Origin: JASLDZ01 sp964235945
GTDB taxonomy: Bacteria > Pseudomonadota > Alphaproteobacteria > Caulobacterales > Caulobacteraceae
Direction: 5' to 3'
Length of the DNA: 54,296 bases
Assembly (NCBI GenBank): GCA_964235945.1
Contig: CAXSDV010000014.1
Coordinates: forward strand, 1 to 54,296
How positions within the stretch are numbered: the first letter of the stretch is position 1; every line of letters starts with the position of its first letter. The translations under genes were made by a program, and so were the position numbers. The notes under the pieces are model-generated. The model made no database searches and was not told where the DNA came from. It saw nothing but the letters and a program-made list of their open reading frames with translations. Shown here piece by piece: positions 1 to 9,360 of this stretch.

Positions 1-447
<447 letters not shown>

Positions 448-515
448 GGGCTCGTAGGACGATGCGAATACGAAGACGGCGGACCATAGGGCCCGCCGTC
501 GCCGCCAGCAAGGAC

Positions 516-541
516 GCCGCCCGGGACCGGTCCCGGGCGGC
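516..541 (-). terminator. Perfect 26-bp palindrome after the fasciclin gene
   Basis: The sequence is a perfect inverted repeat with 13-bp arms and no spacer, beginning 8 bases beyond the fasciclin stop codon. As RNA it would form a very stable GC hairpin. No T-run follows on the minus strand, so it is a terminator-like or mRNA-end-stabilising hairpin rather than a textbook intrinsic terminator. It also lies about 70 bp upstream of the glyQ start. Confidence 0.55.
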
Positions 542-549
542 ATGGGGCG

Positions 550-1408
550 TCAGCCGCCCTTGTGCTTGCGCGAGGTCTTCTTGGTGGAGCTGGAGCTCGA
601 CTTGGCGGGGGTCGCCTTGGTGTCTTCGCTGCTCGTCGTCGCCGTCGCGGCCGTGACGGCGGGCACCACGTAGTCGGTGGACAGCACGTGGTCGATCACC
701 TGGATCGTGCCGTTGCTCGCCTTGATGTCCGACTGGATCACGGTGGCGTCGTTCACCTTGAAGTCGCCGGAGGTGTCGTCCAGGTGCACGGCCTTGCCGT
801 TCACCGTGTTGGAGTTGGTCGCCGCCTTGCCTTTCAGCTCGGTGGAGCGGATCGGCAGGTTGATCAGGTGGTAGGTCAAGAGCTTCTGGAGCTGGGGCGC
901 GTTCTCCGGCTTCATCAGCGTGTCGAGCTGGCCGGCCGGCAGCGCCTGGAAGGCCGCGTCCGTGGGGGCGAACAGGGTCAGGGCGCCGGGGCCCTGCAGC
1001 ACGCTGGTCAGGTTGGTGGCCTGCAGCGCCTTGAGCAGGATGGTGAACTGGCCGCTCTGCTGCAGGATCGCGACGATGCTGGACGAGGGGGAGGGCGAGA
1101 TCTCACGGTAGGGGCCGGCCGGGGCCATGGTCGAGGCGGACATGCCGGTCGTGTTCGACTGGCCNNNNNNNNNNNNNNNNNNNNNNNNNNNNNNNNNNNN
1201 NNNNNNNNNNNNNNNNNNNNNNNNNNNNNNNNNNNNNNNNNNNNNNNNNNNNNNNNNNNNNNNNCCCCTGGCCGGTCGAGTTGACCGCCCCGGTGTAGGT
1301 CGTCGAGCCCGTCGTGTTCTGCGTGGCGGGGCTGGTCTGGGCGCCCGCGGCGCCCGCGGCCAGGGCGGCGACGGCCGCGCCGGCGAGGATCGAACGGAAG
1401 GTGTGCAT
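550..1408 (-). CDS. Secreted fasciclin (FAS1) domain protein, interrupted by assembly gap
   Basis: An N-terminal part (start ATG 1408) reads MHTFRSILAGAAVAALAAGA, a clear Sec signal peptide, followed by a Thr/Asn/Gly-rich linker. After 100 N the frame resumes with a FAS1 domain containing SIVAILQQSGQFTILLKALQ, the conserved LTLFAPTDAAFQALP and the C-terminal IQVIDHVLSTDYVVPA. The protein ends in a Ser/Thr/Lys-rich tail. FAS1 proteins are secreted or surface proteins linked to adhesion; the exact role here is unknown. The two halves lie in different frames across the fixed 100-N spacer, so the true gap length must differ from 100 (a multiple of 3 is required). The repetitive linker probably caused the break. 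Treating both parts as one gene is an inference, but signal peptide, order and spacing fit well. Confidence 0.85.
1165..1264. other. 100-N scaffold gap inside the fasciclin gene
   Basis: There are exactly 100 N. The flanks are not identical to each other, unlike two other gaps in this window. The gap falls in a low-complexity Thr/Gly/Asn-rich coding linker, and the reading frame does not carry across 100 bases, so the length is a placeholder. Confidence 0.98.
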
Positions 1409-1489
1409 GGAGGTCTCCGGAGGGTTCGGCGCGCCTTGCGGCGAGCCGTCAGGTTTCAAATCCGTCACATCCCGCTGCGGTTGCGGCGA

Positions 1490-2467
1490 TCACGGGTTCG
1501 TGAGCGACGAGGGTCGACCTCGGCGCGAGGGCGCGCGCGTCGGCTCATCCGTCCAGGGACCGCCCAGGCGGCAGGTCCGCACCCACCAGAGCGGGCGCGC
1601 GATCACCGTCGCCGCGGCCAGCGCCGCCGCCGCGGCAGGGTCGGCGCACAGGGCGAAGGCGGTCGCGCCCGAGCCCGACAGGCGCGCGGCGAGGGTTTCA
1701 GGGCGCGCGCGCAGTTCGGCCAGCACTTCGCCCACCGCGGGCACGAGGGCGGCGGCGGGCGCTTCCAGGTCGTTGCGGCTGGCGCACAACAGGTCGGCCA
1801 CGGCGCGGGCGTCGACCAGCGGCGCGTCCAGCGGGGGAGGCGCGGCCGAGCCGGGCGCGCCCGCGGCGTCGTAGGCGCGGTACACCGCCCCCGTCGGGCA
1901 GGGCGCGCGCGGGTTGACCAGCACGGCGTGGAGCGGGGGCAGGCCGGGCGCGTCCGCCAGCACGTCGCCGCGCCCCGTCCCCAGCACCGGCCGGGTGCGC
2001 AGGCAGGCCGGACCGTCGGAGCCCAGCACGGCGGCGACCGCCTCCAGCCCCGCCTCGTCCACCTCCGGCGCGAAGGCGTCGCGCACGAGGCGCAGCGCCG
2101 CCCCGCCGTCCGCCGAGCCGCCGCCCAGCCCCGCCGCCACCGGCAGCGCCTTGTCCAGCACGAGGCGCGCGTCGGGCTCGGGACGGCCGGCGCGGGCCAG
2201 CAGGGCGCGCACGCCGCGCAGCACGAGGTTGTCGGCGGCCGCCACCTGCGCCAGCGCGCCGGCGAACTCGCCCGTGACCGCGAGCTCCAGTCCGGCCCCG
2301 GGCGTTCCCGGCTCCAGCCGCAGCCGGTCGCCCAGGTCGGCGAACACCATCAGGCTGGACAGGGGATGGTAGCCTTCCGCGTCGACCGGCCCGACGTGGA
2401 GGAAGAGGTTGACCTTGGCGGGAGCGAGCCTCCGCCCCCCCGCCGGGGCGGTCGTTGCGGCGATCAA
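1490..2467 (-). CDS. ispE: 4-diphosphocytidyl-2-C-methyl-D-erythritol kinase
   Basis: IspE phosphorylates CDP-methylerythritol in the MEP route to isoprenoids. The product contains the substrate-binding start LAPAKVNLFLHVGPVDAEGYHPL and the GHMP-kinase ATP motif LPVAAGLGGGSADGGAALR, and near the C-terminus the third motif LSGSGATAFAL. I place the start at TTG 2467-2465, because the upstream TPR gene's TGA (2466-2464) overlaps it as TTGA, implying translational coupling. An ATG at 2596 would lie deep inside the upstream gene. This gives 325 aa, a little longer than the usual 280-300 owing to a short C-terminal tail. No other MEP gene is in the window. Confidence 0.93.
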   Translation of the reverse strand: MIAATTAPAGGRRLAPAKVNLFLHVGPVDAEGYHPLSSLMVFADLGDRLRLEPGTPGAGLELAVTGEFAGALAQVAAADNLVLRGVRALLARAGRPEPDARLVLDKALPVAAGLGGGSADGGAALRLVRDAFAPEVDEAGLEAVAAVLGSDGPACLRTRPVLGTGRGDVLADAPGLPPLHAVLVNPRAPCPTGAVYRAYDAAGAPGSAAPPPLDAPLVDARAVADLLCASRNDLEAPAAALVPAVGEVLAELRARPETLAARLSGSGATAFALCADPAAAAALAAATVIARPLWWVRTCRLGGPWTDEPTRAPSRRGRPSSLTNP

Positions 2468-4257
2468 GACGCCGCCGCGATCCGGCCGGAGGCGGCGGAA
2501 ACCGCGGCGGCGGGGGGGGCGGGGCCGCCGCGCAGCTTGGCCTCCACCGCCGCGCGCAGCTTGGCGTCGGGATCGAGGGTCAGCACCCGCCGCCACTGGT
2601 AGTCCGCCTCCGTGCGCCGGCCGACCCGGGCGTAGGCGTCGCCCAGGTGGTCGTTCACGTCCGGGTCGGCGGGGGCGAGACCCACCGCGCGCTCCAGGTC
2701 GCGCACGGCGCCCTTCACGTCGCCCGAGCGGTAGCGCGCCCAGCCCACGGAGTCGGCGATGGCGCCGTCGTCCGGCTGGGCGGCGGCCGCCTTTTGCAGG
2801 AGGGCCAGCGCCTCGGGCAGGTGCTCGCCGCGGTCGGCCCAGCCGAAGCCCAGGAAGTTCTGCACCTCCGGGTCGTCCGGCCGCAGCTGGAGCGAACGGC
2901 GCAGGTCCGTTTCGGCCAGGGGCCAGCGGCCGGCGCGCTCCTGCAGGGAGGCGCGCAGGTAGTAGAGCCGCGCGCCGCGGTCGCCGCCGCCGTCGGCGGG
3001 CAGGCCCGCGATCAGCCGGTCGGCCACGGGCAGGGCCTCGTCATAGCGGCCGTTCTCGCGCAGCAGTTCGGCGTAGACCACCTGCACGGCGGTGTCGTCC
3101 GGCGCCCGGCGCGCGGCGTCGGCGGCCAGGGCCAGGGCGCCCGGCGCGTCGCCGTCCGTTTGCAGGCGCACGGCGAGGCGTCCGGCGGCGTCCGCGTACT
3201 CGGGCTGGTCCGTCCCCACCTTGCGCCAGGCGTCGGCCGCGCCCCGCCCGTCCCCCGCCGCGGACAGGGCGTCGCCGACCAGGAGCCAGGCGGGGGCCAG
3301 GCGCGGGTTCAACCGCAGCGCCAGGCGCAGGTAGATCACGCCCAGCTCGACCTGGTGGTTGGCCACAAGCGAGGCGGCGGGGGGCAGCAGCGCCTCCGCC
3401 GCGCCCTCGGCGGGGGTGGGCTGGGGCGGCGCGGGGCGGCGGGCGGCGGCGCGGTCGCGCGCGAAGGTCAGCGCCGCGTCCCCCGGCGCCTTGGCCAGGG
3501 CGGCCGTGTAAAGCGCCACCGCCTCGGGCCGGCGGTCACGGCGCTCGAGGAAGCCGCCGTAGGCCAGGGCCGCGACCGCGTCGGGCGCGTGGGCGCCCAG
3601 GGCGCGGAAGGCGGCCTCCGCGTCCGCCGTGCGGCCCGCGCGCTCGGCCAGGCGCGCGCGGTTGAGCGCCAGGGCGCCCTCGCCGGCCAGGTCGCCCGGC
3701 TTGAACACGGGAGCGATCGCGGGAGCGGGAACCCCGGCGGCTGCGGCGGCCCAGGGGACCAGGAGCGCGCCGACCTGCTGGTGGGGCCCGAGCTGCAGGG
3801 CGCCGCCGGAAAGCGCTTGCAGGGCCGGGCGCGGCCGGCCGGCCGCCAGGTCGTCCACCCCCGTCACGAGGCGGCCGAGCGCCGCCGCCCCGTCCGCCGA
3901 TCCGGACGCGGGGGCGGCGGCGGGCGCGACGGCCGCCGCCGCCGGGGGCGTCAGGGCGGCCGCGTCGTCCACCCGGCCGGCCAGCAGGCTGGCGGTGAAG
4001 GCGCGCTCGCGCAGGGCCGCGTCCCCGGGGTCCGACCGGCTGGCGCGCTGGAGATAGGCGGCCGCCGTCTCGCCCTCGCCCTCGCCCAGCGCCGCCTCCC
4101 CCGCGAGGTAGAGGCCGTAAGTGGAGCTGTCCGCCTCGTCCATGCGCGGGCGCAGGGCGGGAGTCTCGGCGACGGGGCCCGCCCCGGGAGGCGCGGAGGC
4201 GCACGCCGCCAGCACGGAGGCGCCGACCAGGAGCGGGACGAAGAAGGAGGCGCGCAT
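2464..4257 (-). CDS. Tetratricopeptide-repeat lipoprotein
   Basis: The 597-aa protein starts MRASFFVPLLVGASVLAACA, a lipoprotein signal with lipobox LAAC at about residue 19, so it is probably anchored in a membrane and periplasmic. The rest is alpha-helical with TPR-like repeats, clearest in the C-terminal half, for example DPEVQNFLGFGWADRGEHLP and VDVNDHLGDAYARVGRRTEA-like units carrying the W-LG-Y/A-G pattern. TPR proteins scaffold protein complexes; no specific partner is evident. Orthologues of similar size sit next to ispE in Caulobacter relatives, and here the TGA overlaps the TTG start of ispE. An upstream in-frame ATG at 4293 is possible, but the start at 4257 places the signal peptide correctly. 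Confidence 0.85.
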   Translation of the reverse strand: MRASFFVPLLVGASVLAACASAPPGAGPVAETPALRPRMDEADSSTYGLYLAGEAALGEGEGETAAAYLQRASRSDPGDAALRERAFTASLLAGRVDDAAALTPPAAAAVAPAAAPASGSADGAAALGRLVTGVDDLAAGRPRPALQALSGGALQLGPHQQVGALLVPWAAAAAGVPAPAIAPVFKPGDLAGEGALALNRARLAERAGRTADAEAAFRALGAHAPDAVAALAYGGFLERRDRRPEAVALYTAALAKAPGDAALTFARDRAAARRPAPPQPTPAEGAAEALLPPAASLVANHQVELGVIYLRLALRLNPRLAPAWLLVGDALSAAGDGRGAADAWRKVGTDQPEYADAAGRLAVRLQTDGDAPGALALAADAARRAPDDTAVQVVYAELLRENGRYDEALPVADRLIAGLPADGGGDRGARLYYLRASLQERAGRWPLAETDLRRSLQLRPDDPEVQNFLGFGWADRGEHLPEALALLQKAAAAQPDDGAIADSVGWARYRSGDVKGAVRDLERAVGLAPADPDVNDHLGDAYARVGRRTEADYQWRRVLTLDPDAKLRAAVEAKLRGGPAPPAAAVSAASGRIAAAS

Positions 4258-4317
4258 GGTCCCCTCTCTCCCATCGCGGCCGAACGGGCGCAACCGCGCG
4301 CGTTCCGTCCGAACCGC

Positions 4318-6039
4318 TCACATGTTGGGGTAGTTGGGGCCGCCGCCGCCTTCCGGCGTGGTCCACACGATGTTCTGCGACGGATCCTTGATGTCGCAGG
4401 TTTTGCAGTGGACGCAGTTCTGCGCGTTGATCACGAACCGCGGGTCGGTGCGGGCCGCCTCGTCGGCGTAGACCACCTCGTACACCGCCGCCGGGCAGTA
4501 GAGCCGCGCGGGTTCGCCGTACTTGGGCAGGTTGACGGCGATGGGGATGGAGGGATCGCGCAGCTTGAGGTGGCTGGGCTGATCCTCCTCGTGGTTGGTG
4601 TTGGACAGGAACACGCTGGACAGCTTGTCGAAGGTGAGCACGCCGTCCGGCTTGGGGTAGCTGATCGGCCGGTGCCTCGCCACGGTCTCGGTGGAGTCGG
4701 CGTCCGACTTGCCGTGCTTCATCGTGCCGAAGAAGGAGAACCCGCCCAGGAGCTGGTTCACCCACATGTCGATCCCGCCCAGCGGCACCCCCAGCTTCGT
4801 GCCGAAGCGCGACCACAGGGGCTTCACGTTGCGCACGCCGCGCAGCTCGGTGTGGATGGCGCTCTTCTCGTAGGCCGTGTCCATCTCCAGCACGTCGCCC
4901 GCGCGACCCTGCTGCAGGGCGGCGAAGGCGCAGTCGGCCGCCAGCACGCCGGACTTCACCGCGTTGTGGCTGCCCTTGATGCGCGGCACGTTGAGGAAGC
5001 CCGCGCTGTCGCCCAGCATGACGCCGCCGGGGAAGGCCAGCTTGGGCACGCTCTGGAAGCCGCCCTCGCTGATGGCGCGCGCGCCGTAGGCGACGCGGCG
5101 GCCGCCCTCCAGGTAGGGGCGGATCGCCGGGTGCGTCTTGAACCGCTGGAACTCGTCGAACGGCGACAGGAACGGGTTCTTGTAGTTGAGGTGCACCACG
5201 TAGCCGATCGACACGTAGTTGTCGCCGAAGTGGTACATCCACGAGCCGCCGCCGGTCTTGTCGTCCAGCGGCCAGCCGAAGGTGTGCTGCACGAGGCCGG
5301 GCTGGAAGGCGGCGTCGGGCACCTGCCACAGCTCCTTGATGCCCAACCCGTACTTCTGCACCTGGCTGTGGGCGCACAGGTCGTAGCGCTTCTGCACGAT
5401 CTTCGACAGGGAGCCGCGCACGCCTTCCGACAGGAACACGTACTTGCCGTTGAGCTCGATCCCCGGCTGGTGGTCGGCCTTGTTCGCACCCGACTTGCCG
5501 ACGCCGAACACGCCCGCCACCACGCCCTTGACGGGCGCGCGCCCGTCCGCCCCCGGCTCGCCGAACACGAGCTCGCTGGCCGCCATGCCGGGGTAGATCT
5601 CCACCCCCAGGCCTTCCGCCTTCTCCCCAAGCCAGCGGCACACGTTGGCCAGGGAGGCGATGTAGTTGCCGTGGTTCTTCATGAACGCCGGCATGGGCAG
5701 CCACGAGATGTCGATCGACCTGGACGGCGTCAGGTAGAGGAAGGCGTCCCGGGTGACCGGCGTCTCCAGCGGCGCGCCCTGTTCCTTCCAGTCGGGGAAC
5801 AGCTCGGCCAGGCCCGAAGGGTCGAGCACCGCGCCCGACAGGATGTGGGCGCCGACCTCCGAGCCCTTCTCCAGCACCGCCACCGACAGTTCGACGCCCG
5901 CGCGCTCGGCCTGCTGTTTGAGACGGATGGCGGCGGACAGGCCCGCCGGGCCCGCGCCGACCACCACCACGTCGTAGTCCATGCTCTCGCGGGGCTCGGG
6001 GGTGGGGCCGAGCTCCTCCGAAACGATCTCCTCGGCCAT
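4318..6039 (-). CDS. Electron transfer flavoprotein-ubiquinone oxidoreductase
   Basis: ETF-QO passes electrons from reduced ETF, fed by acyl-CoA dehydrogenases, to the ubiquinone pool at the inner membrane. The 573-aa product has an N-terminal FAD-binding motif VVVVGAGPAGLSAAIRL at residues 24-40, the family signature VLEKGSEVGAHILSGAVLDP, and a C-terminal iron-sulfur domain with YCPAAVYEV and the cluster CVHCKTCDIKDPSQNIVW. Length matches the family (about 550). I chose ATG 6039 because GGGGAAG lies upstream on the minus strand; an in-frame ATG further up (6078) lacks a good ribosome binding site. The role fits fatty-acid and branched-chain oxidation that would feed propionyl-CoA to the carboxylase and mutase encoded downstream. 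Confidence 0.96.
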   Translation of the reverse strand: MAEEIVSEELGPTPEPRESMDYDVVVVGAGPAGLSAAIRLKQQAERAGVELSVAVLEKGSEVGAHILSGAVLDPSGLAELFPDWKEQGAPLETPVTRDAFLYLTPSRSIDISWLPMPAFMKNHGNYIASLANVCRWLGEKAEGLGVEIYPGMAASELVFGEPGADGRAPVKGVVAGVFGVGKSGANKADHQPGIELNGKYVFLSEGVRGSLSKIVQKRYDLCAHSQVQKYGLGIKELWQVPDAAFQPGLVQHTFGWPLDDKTGGGSWMYHFGDNYVSIGYVVHLNYKNPFLSPFDEFQRFKTHPAIRPYLEGGRRVAYGARAISEGGFQSVPKLAFPGGVMLGDSAGFLNVPRIKGSHNAVKSGVLAADCAFAALQQGRAGDVLEMDTAYEKSAIHTELRGVRNVKPLWSRFGTKLGVPLGGIDMWVNQLLGGFSFFGTMKHGKSDADSTETVARHRPISYPKPDGVLTFDKLSSVFLSNTNHEEDQPSHLKLRDPSIPIAVNLPKYGEPARLYCPAAVYEVVYADEAARTDPRFVINAQNCVHCKTCDIKDPSQNIVWTTPEGGGGPNYPNM

Positions 6040-6145
6040 GCCGGCGTTCTTCCCCGATACTTTCGTCACCGCCGGCATATCGAGAGCCGGCCCCGGCGCG
6101 GTCAAGGCGTGCAGGGCGGGCGGCGGGCGATTAAGCTGACGGCGG

Positions 6146-7030
6146 ATGGACAGCTCCCCCGACCTGCACGACCGCGCCGTGCGCCGCGCGCTGACGAGCC
6201 TGCTGGCCTTCTGGGCGGAGTCGGGGGTGGACGCGGCCTATGCGGACGCGGCCGTGGACCGGACGGCGCGCCCCGCCCCGACCAGCCTCACGCCACCTCC
6301 GCCGCCCGCCCGCCGGCCGGGCGCGCCGGCCGCCGCCCGGGCCCCGGACCCCCAGGCTCCCGCCCCCGGGGCCCCCGACCCCAGGACGGACGCGGCGGGA
6401 GCGGACGCGGCGGAGGCGCCCTCGGCCGAAGCGCGCCGCCGGGCCGCGGAGGCCGGCGACCTTCCCGCCCTGGCCGCCGCCGCCGCCGGCTTCGAGGGCT
6501 GCGGCCTGCGCGCGGCGGGCGGGCGGGCGGTGTTCGCGCGCGGGCCGTCCGACCCCCTGGTGGTCTGGATCGGCGAGGCCCCGGACGCGCAGGACGAGGC
6601 GGCGGGCCTGCCGTTCCAGGGCGCCCGGGGCCGCCTGACGGACGCGGCCCTGCGCGCGGCCGGGTTGGCGGACCGGGTGCTGCTGCTCAACACCGTGTTC
6701 TGGCGCCCGCCGGGCGACGCCCCGCCTTCCGCCGCCGACCAGGCCGCCTGCCTGCCCTTCGTGGAGCGCGCGGTGCAGCTCGCCGCACCCCGCGCGGTGG
6801 TGCTGGCCGGGGCGGGGGCGGTGCGCGGCGTGCTTGGCCGCACCGACCCCATCCTCAAGCTGCACGGCCGCTTCCTGCCCTGGACGGGGCCGCATTTCGG
6901 CGTGTCGGCGCCCGCCCTGCCGACCTTCGACGCCCAGGTCCTCCTGGCCCGGCCCCCGGCCAAGGCGCGCGCTTGGCGCGACCTTTTGGCGCTGGCCGAG
7001 CGCGTCGACTCCCCGGCCGACCCCTCTTAA
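6146..7030 (+). CDS. Family-4-type uracil-DNA glycosylase homologue with degenerate motifs
   Basis: The 294-aa product has the N-terminal segment seen in Caulobacterales UDG homologues (LLAFWAESGVDAAYADAAVD), a Pro/Ala-rich linker, and a UDG core: GEAPDAQDEAAGLPFQGARG at residues 143-162, VLLLNTVFWRPPGD, and a C-terminal PAKARAWRDLLAL. Family 4 enzymes excise uracil and carry a [4Fe-4S] cluster held by four cysteines. Here only Cys119 and Cys202 remain at those places, and the C-terminal His-Pro of the catalytic loop is replaced by Phe261-Asp262-Ala. The first motif has Asp where Gly is usual (GEAPD). It could be an inactive or re-purposed paralogue, or have altered specificity. It is divergent from ETF-QO. 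Confidence 0.8.
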   Translation: MDSSPDLHDRAVRRALTSLLAFWAESGVDAAYADAAVDRTARPAPTSLTPPPPPARRPGAPAAARAPDPQAPAPGAPDPRTDAAGADAAEAPSAEARRRAAEAGDLPALAAAAAGFEGCGLRAAGGRAVFARGPSDPLVVWIGEAPDAQDEAAGLPFQGARGRLTDAALRAAGLADRVLLLNTVFWRPPGDAPPSAADQAACLPFVERAVQLAAPRAVVLAGAGAVRGVLGRTDPILKLHGRFLPWTGPHFGVSAPALPTFDAQVLLARPPAKARAWRDLLALAERVDSPADPS

Positions 7031-7082
7031 CACTCCGCACCCTGAGCGGCCCGCCAGCGGGCGTCACCCACGGCCCGGCCCC

Positions 7083-8132
7083 ATGACCACCCCCAGGCGC
7101 CCTGCGGGACGAGGATCGCGGACCGGAACGGTCGCGGCGCTGGTGGGCGCCCTCCTCGCTTTCTCCGGCGCCTCCGGGGCCCTCGCCGCCCCCCGGGCCC
7201 CCGCCCCGTCCGAGGCTCCGGCCGGGGCCGCGCGGGACGCCTTCTTCAAGGGCGACCTGTCCCGCGCCGTCGTCCTCGCCGGGCGCACGGGCGACGGCTG
7301 GATCGGCGGCCTCGCCGCCTACCGCCTCAAGGACTACGCTTCCGCCTTCAAGAGCTTCGCCTCCGTGGCCGACGACGGCGCCCAGGCCGACAAGGTCCGC
7401 GCCGCCGCCGGCTTCTGGGCCGCCCGCTCCGCCGACCGCCAGGCCGCTTCGGACAAGGCCGCTTCGGACCGCACCTCCGCGATCCCCGCCGCCTCCGACC
7501 AGGCGGTCGCCTACCTCCGCGCCGCCGCCGCCTTCCCCCAGACCTTCTACGGCGTCATCGCCCGGCGCCGCCTGGCCCTGCTGGCGGGCGACCATCCCAC
7601 CGGCCCCCTGGCCGACAGCCTGCCCCTGCCCCTGCTGGCCCCCACCGGCGGCTTCACCGTCGCCAAGGCGCTGGTCTACGCCATCGTGCTGCGCGAGAGC
7701 CGCTTCGACGCGGCCGCCAACGGCGGCGGCGCCGTCGGCCTGATGCAGATCACCCCGGCCACGGCCGCGCGGGTGATGGGCGACGCCCACCTGGCGCGCG
7801 ACCCTTCCGCCCTGCACGACGCGGGCTTCAACCTGCGCGTCGGCCAGGACTACCTGACGCACCTGCTGGGCGCGGTGAAGGGCGACCTGGTGCGCGCGGT
7901 GGCCGCCTACAACGCGGGCCCGGGCGCCATCCTCAAGACCTCCGCCCAGCTCGGCGACGCCGCCGACACCCTCCTGGTGCTGGAAAGCATGCCGGGGGCG
8001 GGGGTGCGCGACTACGTCCAGAAGGTGATGACCAACTACTGGACCTACCGCGGCCAGTTCGGCAAAGCCTCCCCCACCCTGGACGCCGCGGCGGGCGGCG
8101 GCCAACTGCTGCTGGCCTCCCTGGACGACTGA
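7083..8132 (+). CDS. Lytic transglycosylase (SLT, GH23 type)
   Basis: The 349-aa protein cleaves peptidoglycan to 1,6-anhydro-muropeptides in the periplasm. It begins with a signal peptide (VAALVGALLAFSGASGALAA) and has a helical, superhelix-like N-terminal part. The SLT domain follows with catalytic Glu205 in VLRESRFDAAANGGGAVGLM, then LMQITPATA, FNLRVGQDYL and the AAYNAGPGAI motif. This is the soluble Slt70-like arrangement in shortened form. Start ATG 7083 lies 52 bp after the UDG-like gene on the same strand, so the two may be cotranscribed, though a small inverted repeat (GCCCGC/GCGGGC) lies between them. Confidence 0.93.
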   Translation: MTTPRRPAGRGSRTGTVAALVGALLAFSGASGALAAPRAPAPSEAPAGAARDAFFKGDLSRAVVLAGRTGDGWIGGLAAYRLKDYASAFKSFASVADDGAQADKVRAAAGFWAARSADRQAASDKAASDRTSAIPAASDQAVAYLRAAAAFPQTFYGVIARRRLALLAGDHPTGPLADSLPLPLLAPTGGFTVAKALVYAIVLRESRFDAAANGGGAVGLMQITPATAARVMGDAHLARDPSALHDAGFNLRVGQDYLTHLLGAVKGDLVRAVAAYNAGPGAILKTSAQLGDAADTLLVLESMPGAGVRDYVQKVMTNYWTYRGQFGKASPTLDAAAGGGQLLLASLDD

Positions 8133-8192
8133 ACCCGCGGCGCCGCGCGCCGGAGTTCTTGATCCGTTCACGTCGGGGGCGCAGGGTGCGGC

Positions 8193-9266
8193 ATGGCTCC
8201 GGCGCCCTCCGCCCGCGGCCGGGGCGCGCGATCCAACGCCTCGGGCCGCTTCGAACCCCTCGCGGCGGAGGCCTTCGACGACGGCTGGGACGGGTGGACG
8301 GGCGACGACGCCCCCCGCAAACTGCGCACCACGCTGACGCCCGAGCGCGCCCGCACCATCATCAGCCGCAATTCGAGCCCGGACGTGGGATTCGACCAGG
8401 CGGTCAACACCTACCGCGGCTGCGAGCACGGCTGCATCTATTGCTACGCGCGCCCCAACCACGCCTATGTGGGCCTGTCGCCGGGGATCGACTTCGAGTC
8501 CAAGCTCTTCTTCAAGCCGGACGCCCCCGCCCTCCTGGAGCGCGAGTTGACCCGGCCGGGCTATCGCTGCCGGCCGATCCACGTGGGCGGGGTGACGGAC
8601 GTCTACCAGCCCGCCGAGCGCGAGTTGCGGATCACCCGGGGCGTGCTGGAGGTGCTCCAACGCCTGCGCCACCCGTTCAGCATCATCACCAAGTCGGCGC
8701 TGATCGTGCGCGACGCCGACATACTGGGCGAGATGGGGGCGATGGGGCTGGCCAAGGCCTACGTCTCCGTCACCACGCTGGACCGGGGGCTCGCGCGCGA
8801 CATGGAGCCGCGCGCAGCCACGCCCGAGCGGCGGCTGGCGGCGGCGGCGGCGCTCGCCCGGGCGGGGGCGCGGGTGGGCGTGGGCTTCTCGCCGGTGATT
8901 CCCGGACTCAACGACCACGAGATGGAGGCGGTGCTGGAACGCGCCCGGGACGCGGGGGCGACGGAAGCCATGTTCGTCATGCTGCGCCTGCCGCGCGAGA
9001 TTTCGGACCTGTTCCGCGAATGGCTGGCGCAAGCGCGGCCGGACCGCGCCCGGCGGGTCATGTCGCTGATCTCGCAGGTGCGCGGCGGCCGCGACAACGA
9101 CCCGGCCTTCGGCGCACGCATGCGCGGAGAAGGTCCGCTGGCCGCCCTCACCGCCGCGCGCTTCCGCGCAGCCTGCGCGCGGCTGGGGCTGAACCTGGAC
9201 CGGGCGCCGCTGCGCTGCGACCTGTTCGCCGCCGCCGCGCCCGCCCAGGGCGACCTGTTCGGCTGA
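8193..9266 (+). CDS. PA0069-family radical SAM protein
   Basis: The 357-aa protein carries the radical-SAM cluster motif as YRGCEHGCIYCYARPNHAY (CxxxCxxC), followed by IHVGGVTDVYQPAERELRIT and the later IPGLNDHEMEAVLERA. These are typical of the PA0069/Rv2578c subgroup, related in sequence to spore photoproduct lyase-like proteins. The family is widespread in bacteria and its substrate has not been established. The N-terminal segment SGRFEPLAAEAFDDGWDGW and the RTTLTPERARTIISRNSSPD stretch are also conserved in this family. It follows the lytic transglycosylase by 60 bp and has no obvious functional partner here. Confidence 0.92.
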   Translation: MAPAPSARGRGARSNASGRFEPLAAEAFDDGWDGWTGDDAPRKLRTTLTPERARTIISRNSSPDVGFDQAVNTYRGCEHGCIYCYARPNHAYVGLSPGIDFESKLFFKPDAPALLERELTRPGYRCRPIHVGGVTDVYQPAERELRITRGVLEVLQRLRHPFSIITKSALIVRDADILGEMGAMGLAKAYVSVTTLDRGLARDMEPRAATPERRLAAAAALARAGARVGVGFSPVIPGLNDHEMEAVLERARDAGATEAMFVMLRLPREISDLFREWLAQARPDRARRVMSLISQVRGGRDNDPAFGARMRGEGPLAALTAARFRAACARLGLNLDRAPLRCDLFAAAAPAQGDLFG

Positions 9267-9360
9267 CGCCCTGAGCCGCGTTCGAGCGCTCTGATCCACC
9301 GGCTGCGGAACATTCGCGCGTTCGGCCAGTAGAACCCGCAGATCACGCGGAGATTACATC

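Noticed and set aside
2455..7086. A 1543-codon open frame on the plus strand, and similar very long frames opposite real genes
   Set aside because: These are antisense frames kept open by extreme GC content. They contain no recognisable domain and overlap well-supported genes such as ispE, the TPR gene and ETF-QO.
9309..9324. GAAC-N8-GTTC inverted repeat near the DUF2231 gene as an SOS box
   Set aside because: The alphaproteobacterial LexA site is a direct repeat GTTC-N7-GTTC; this one is inverted with the wrong spacing.
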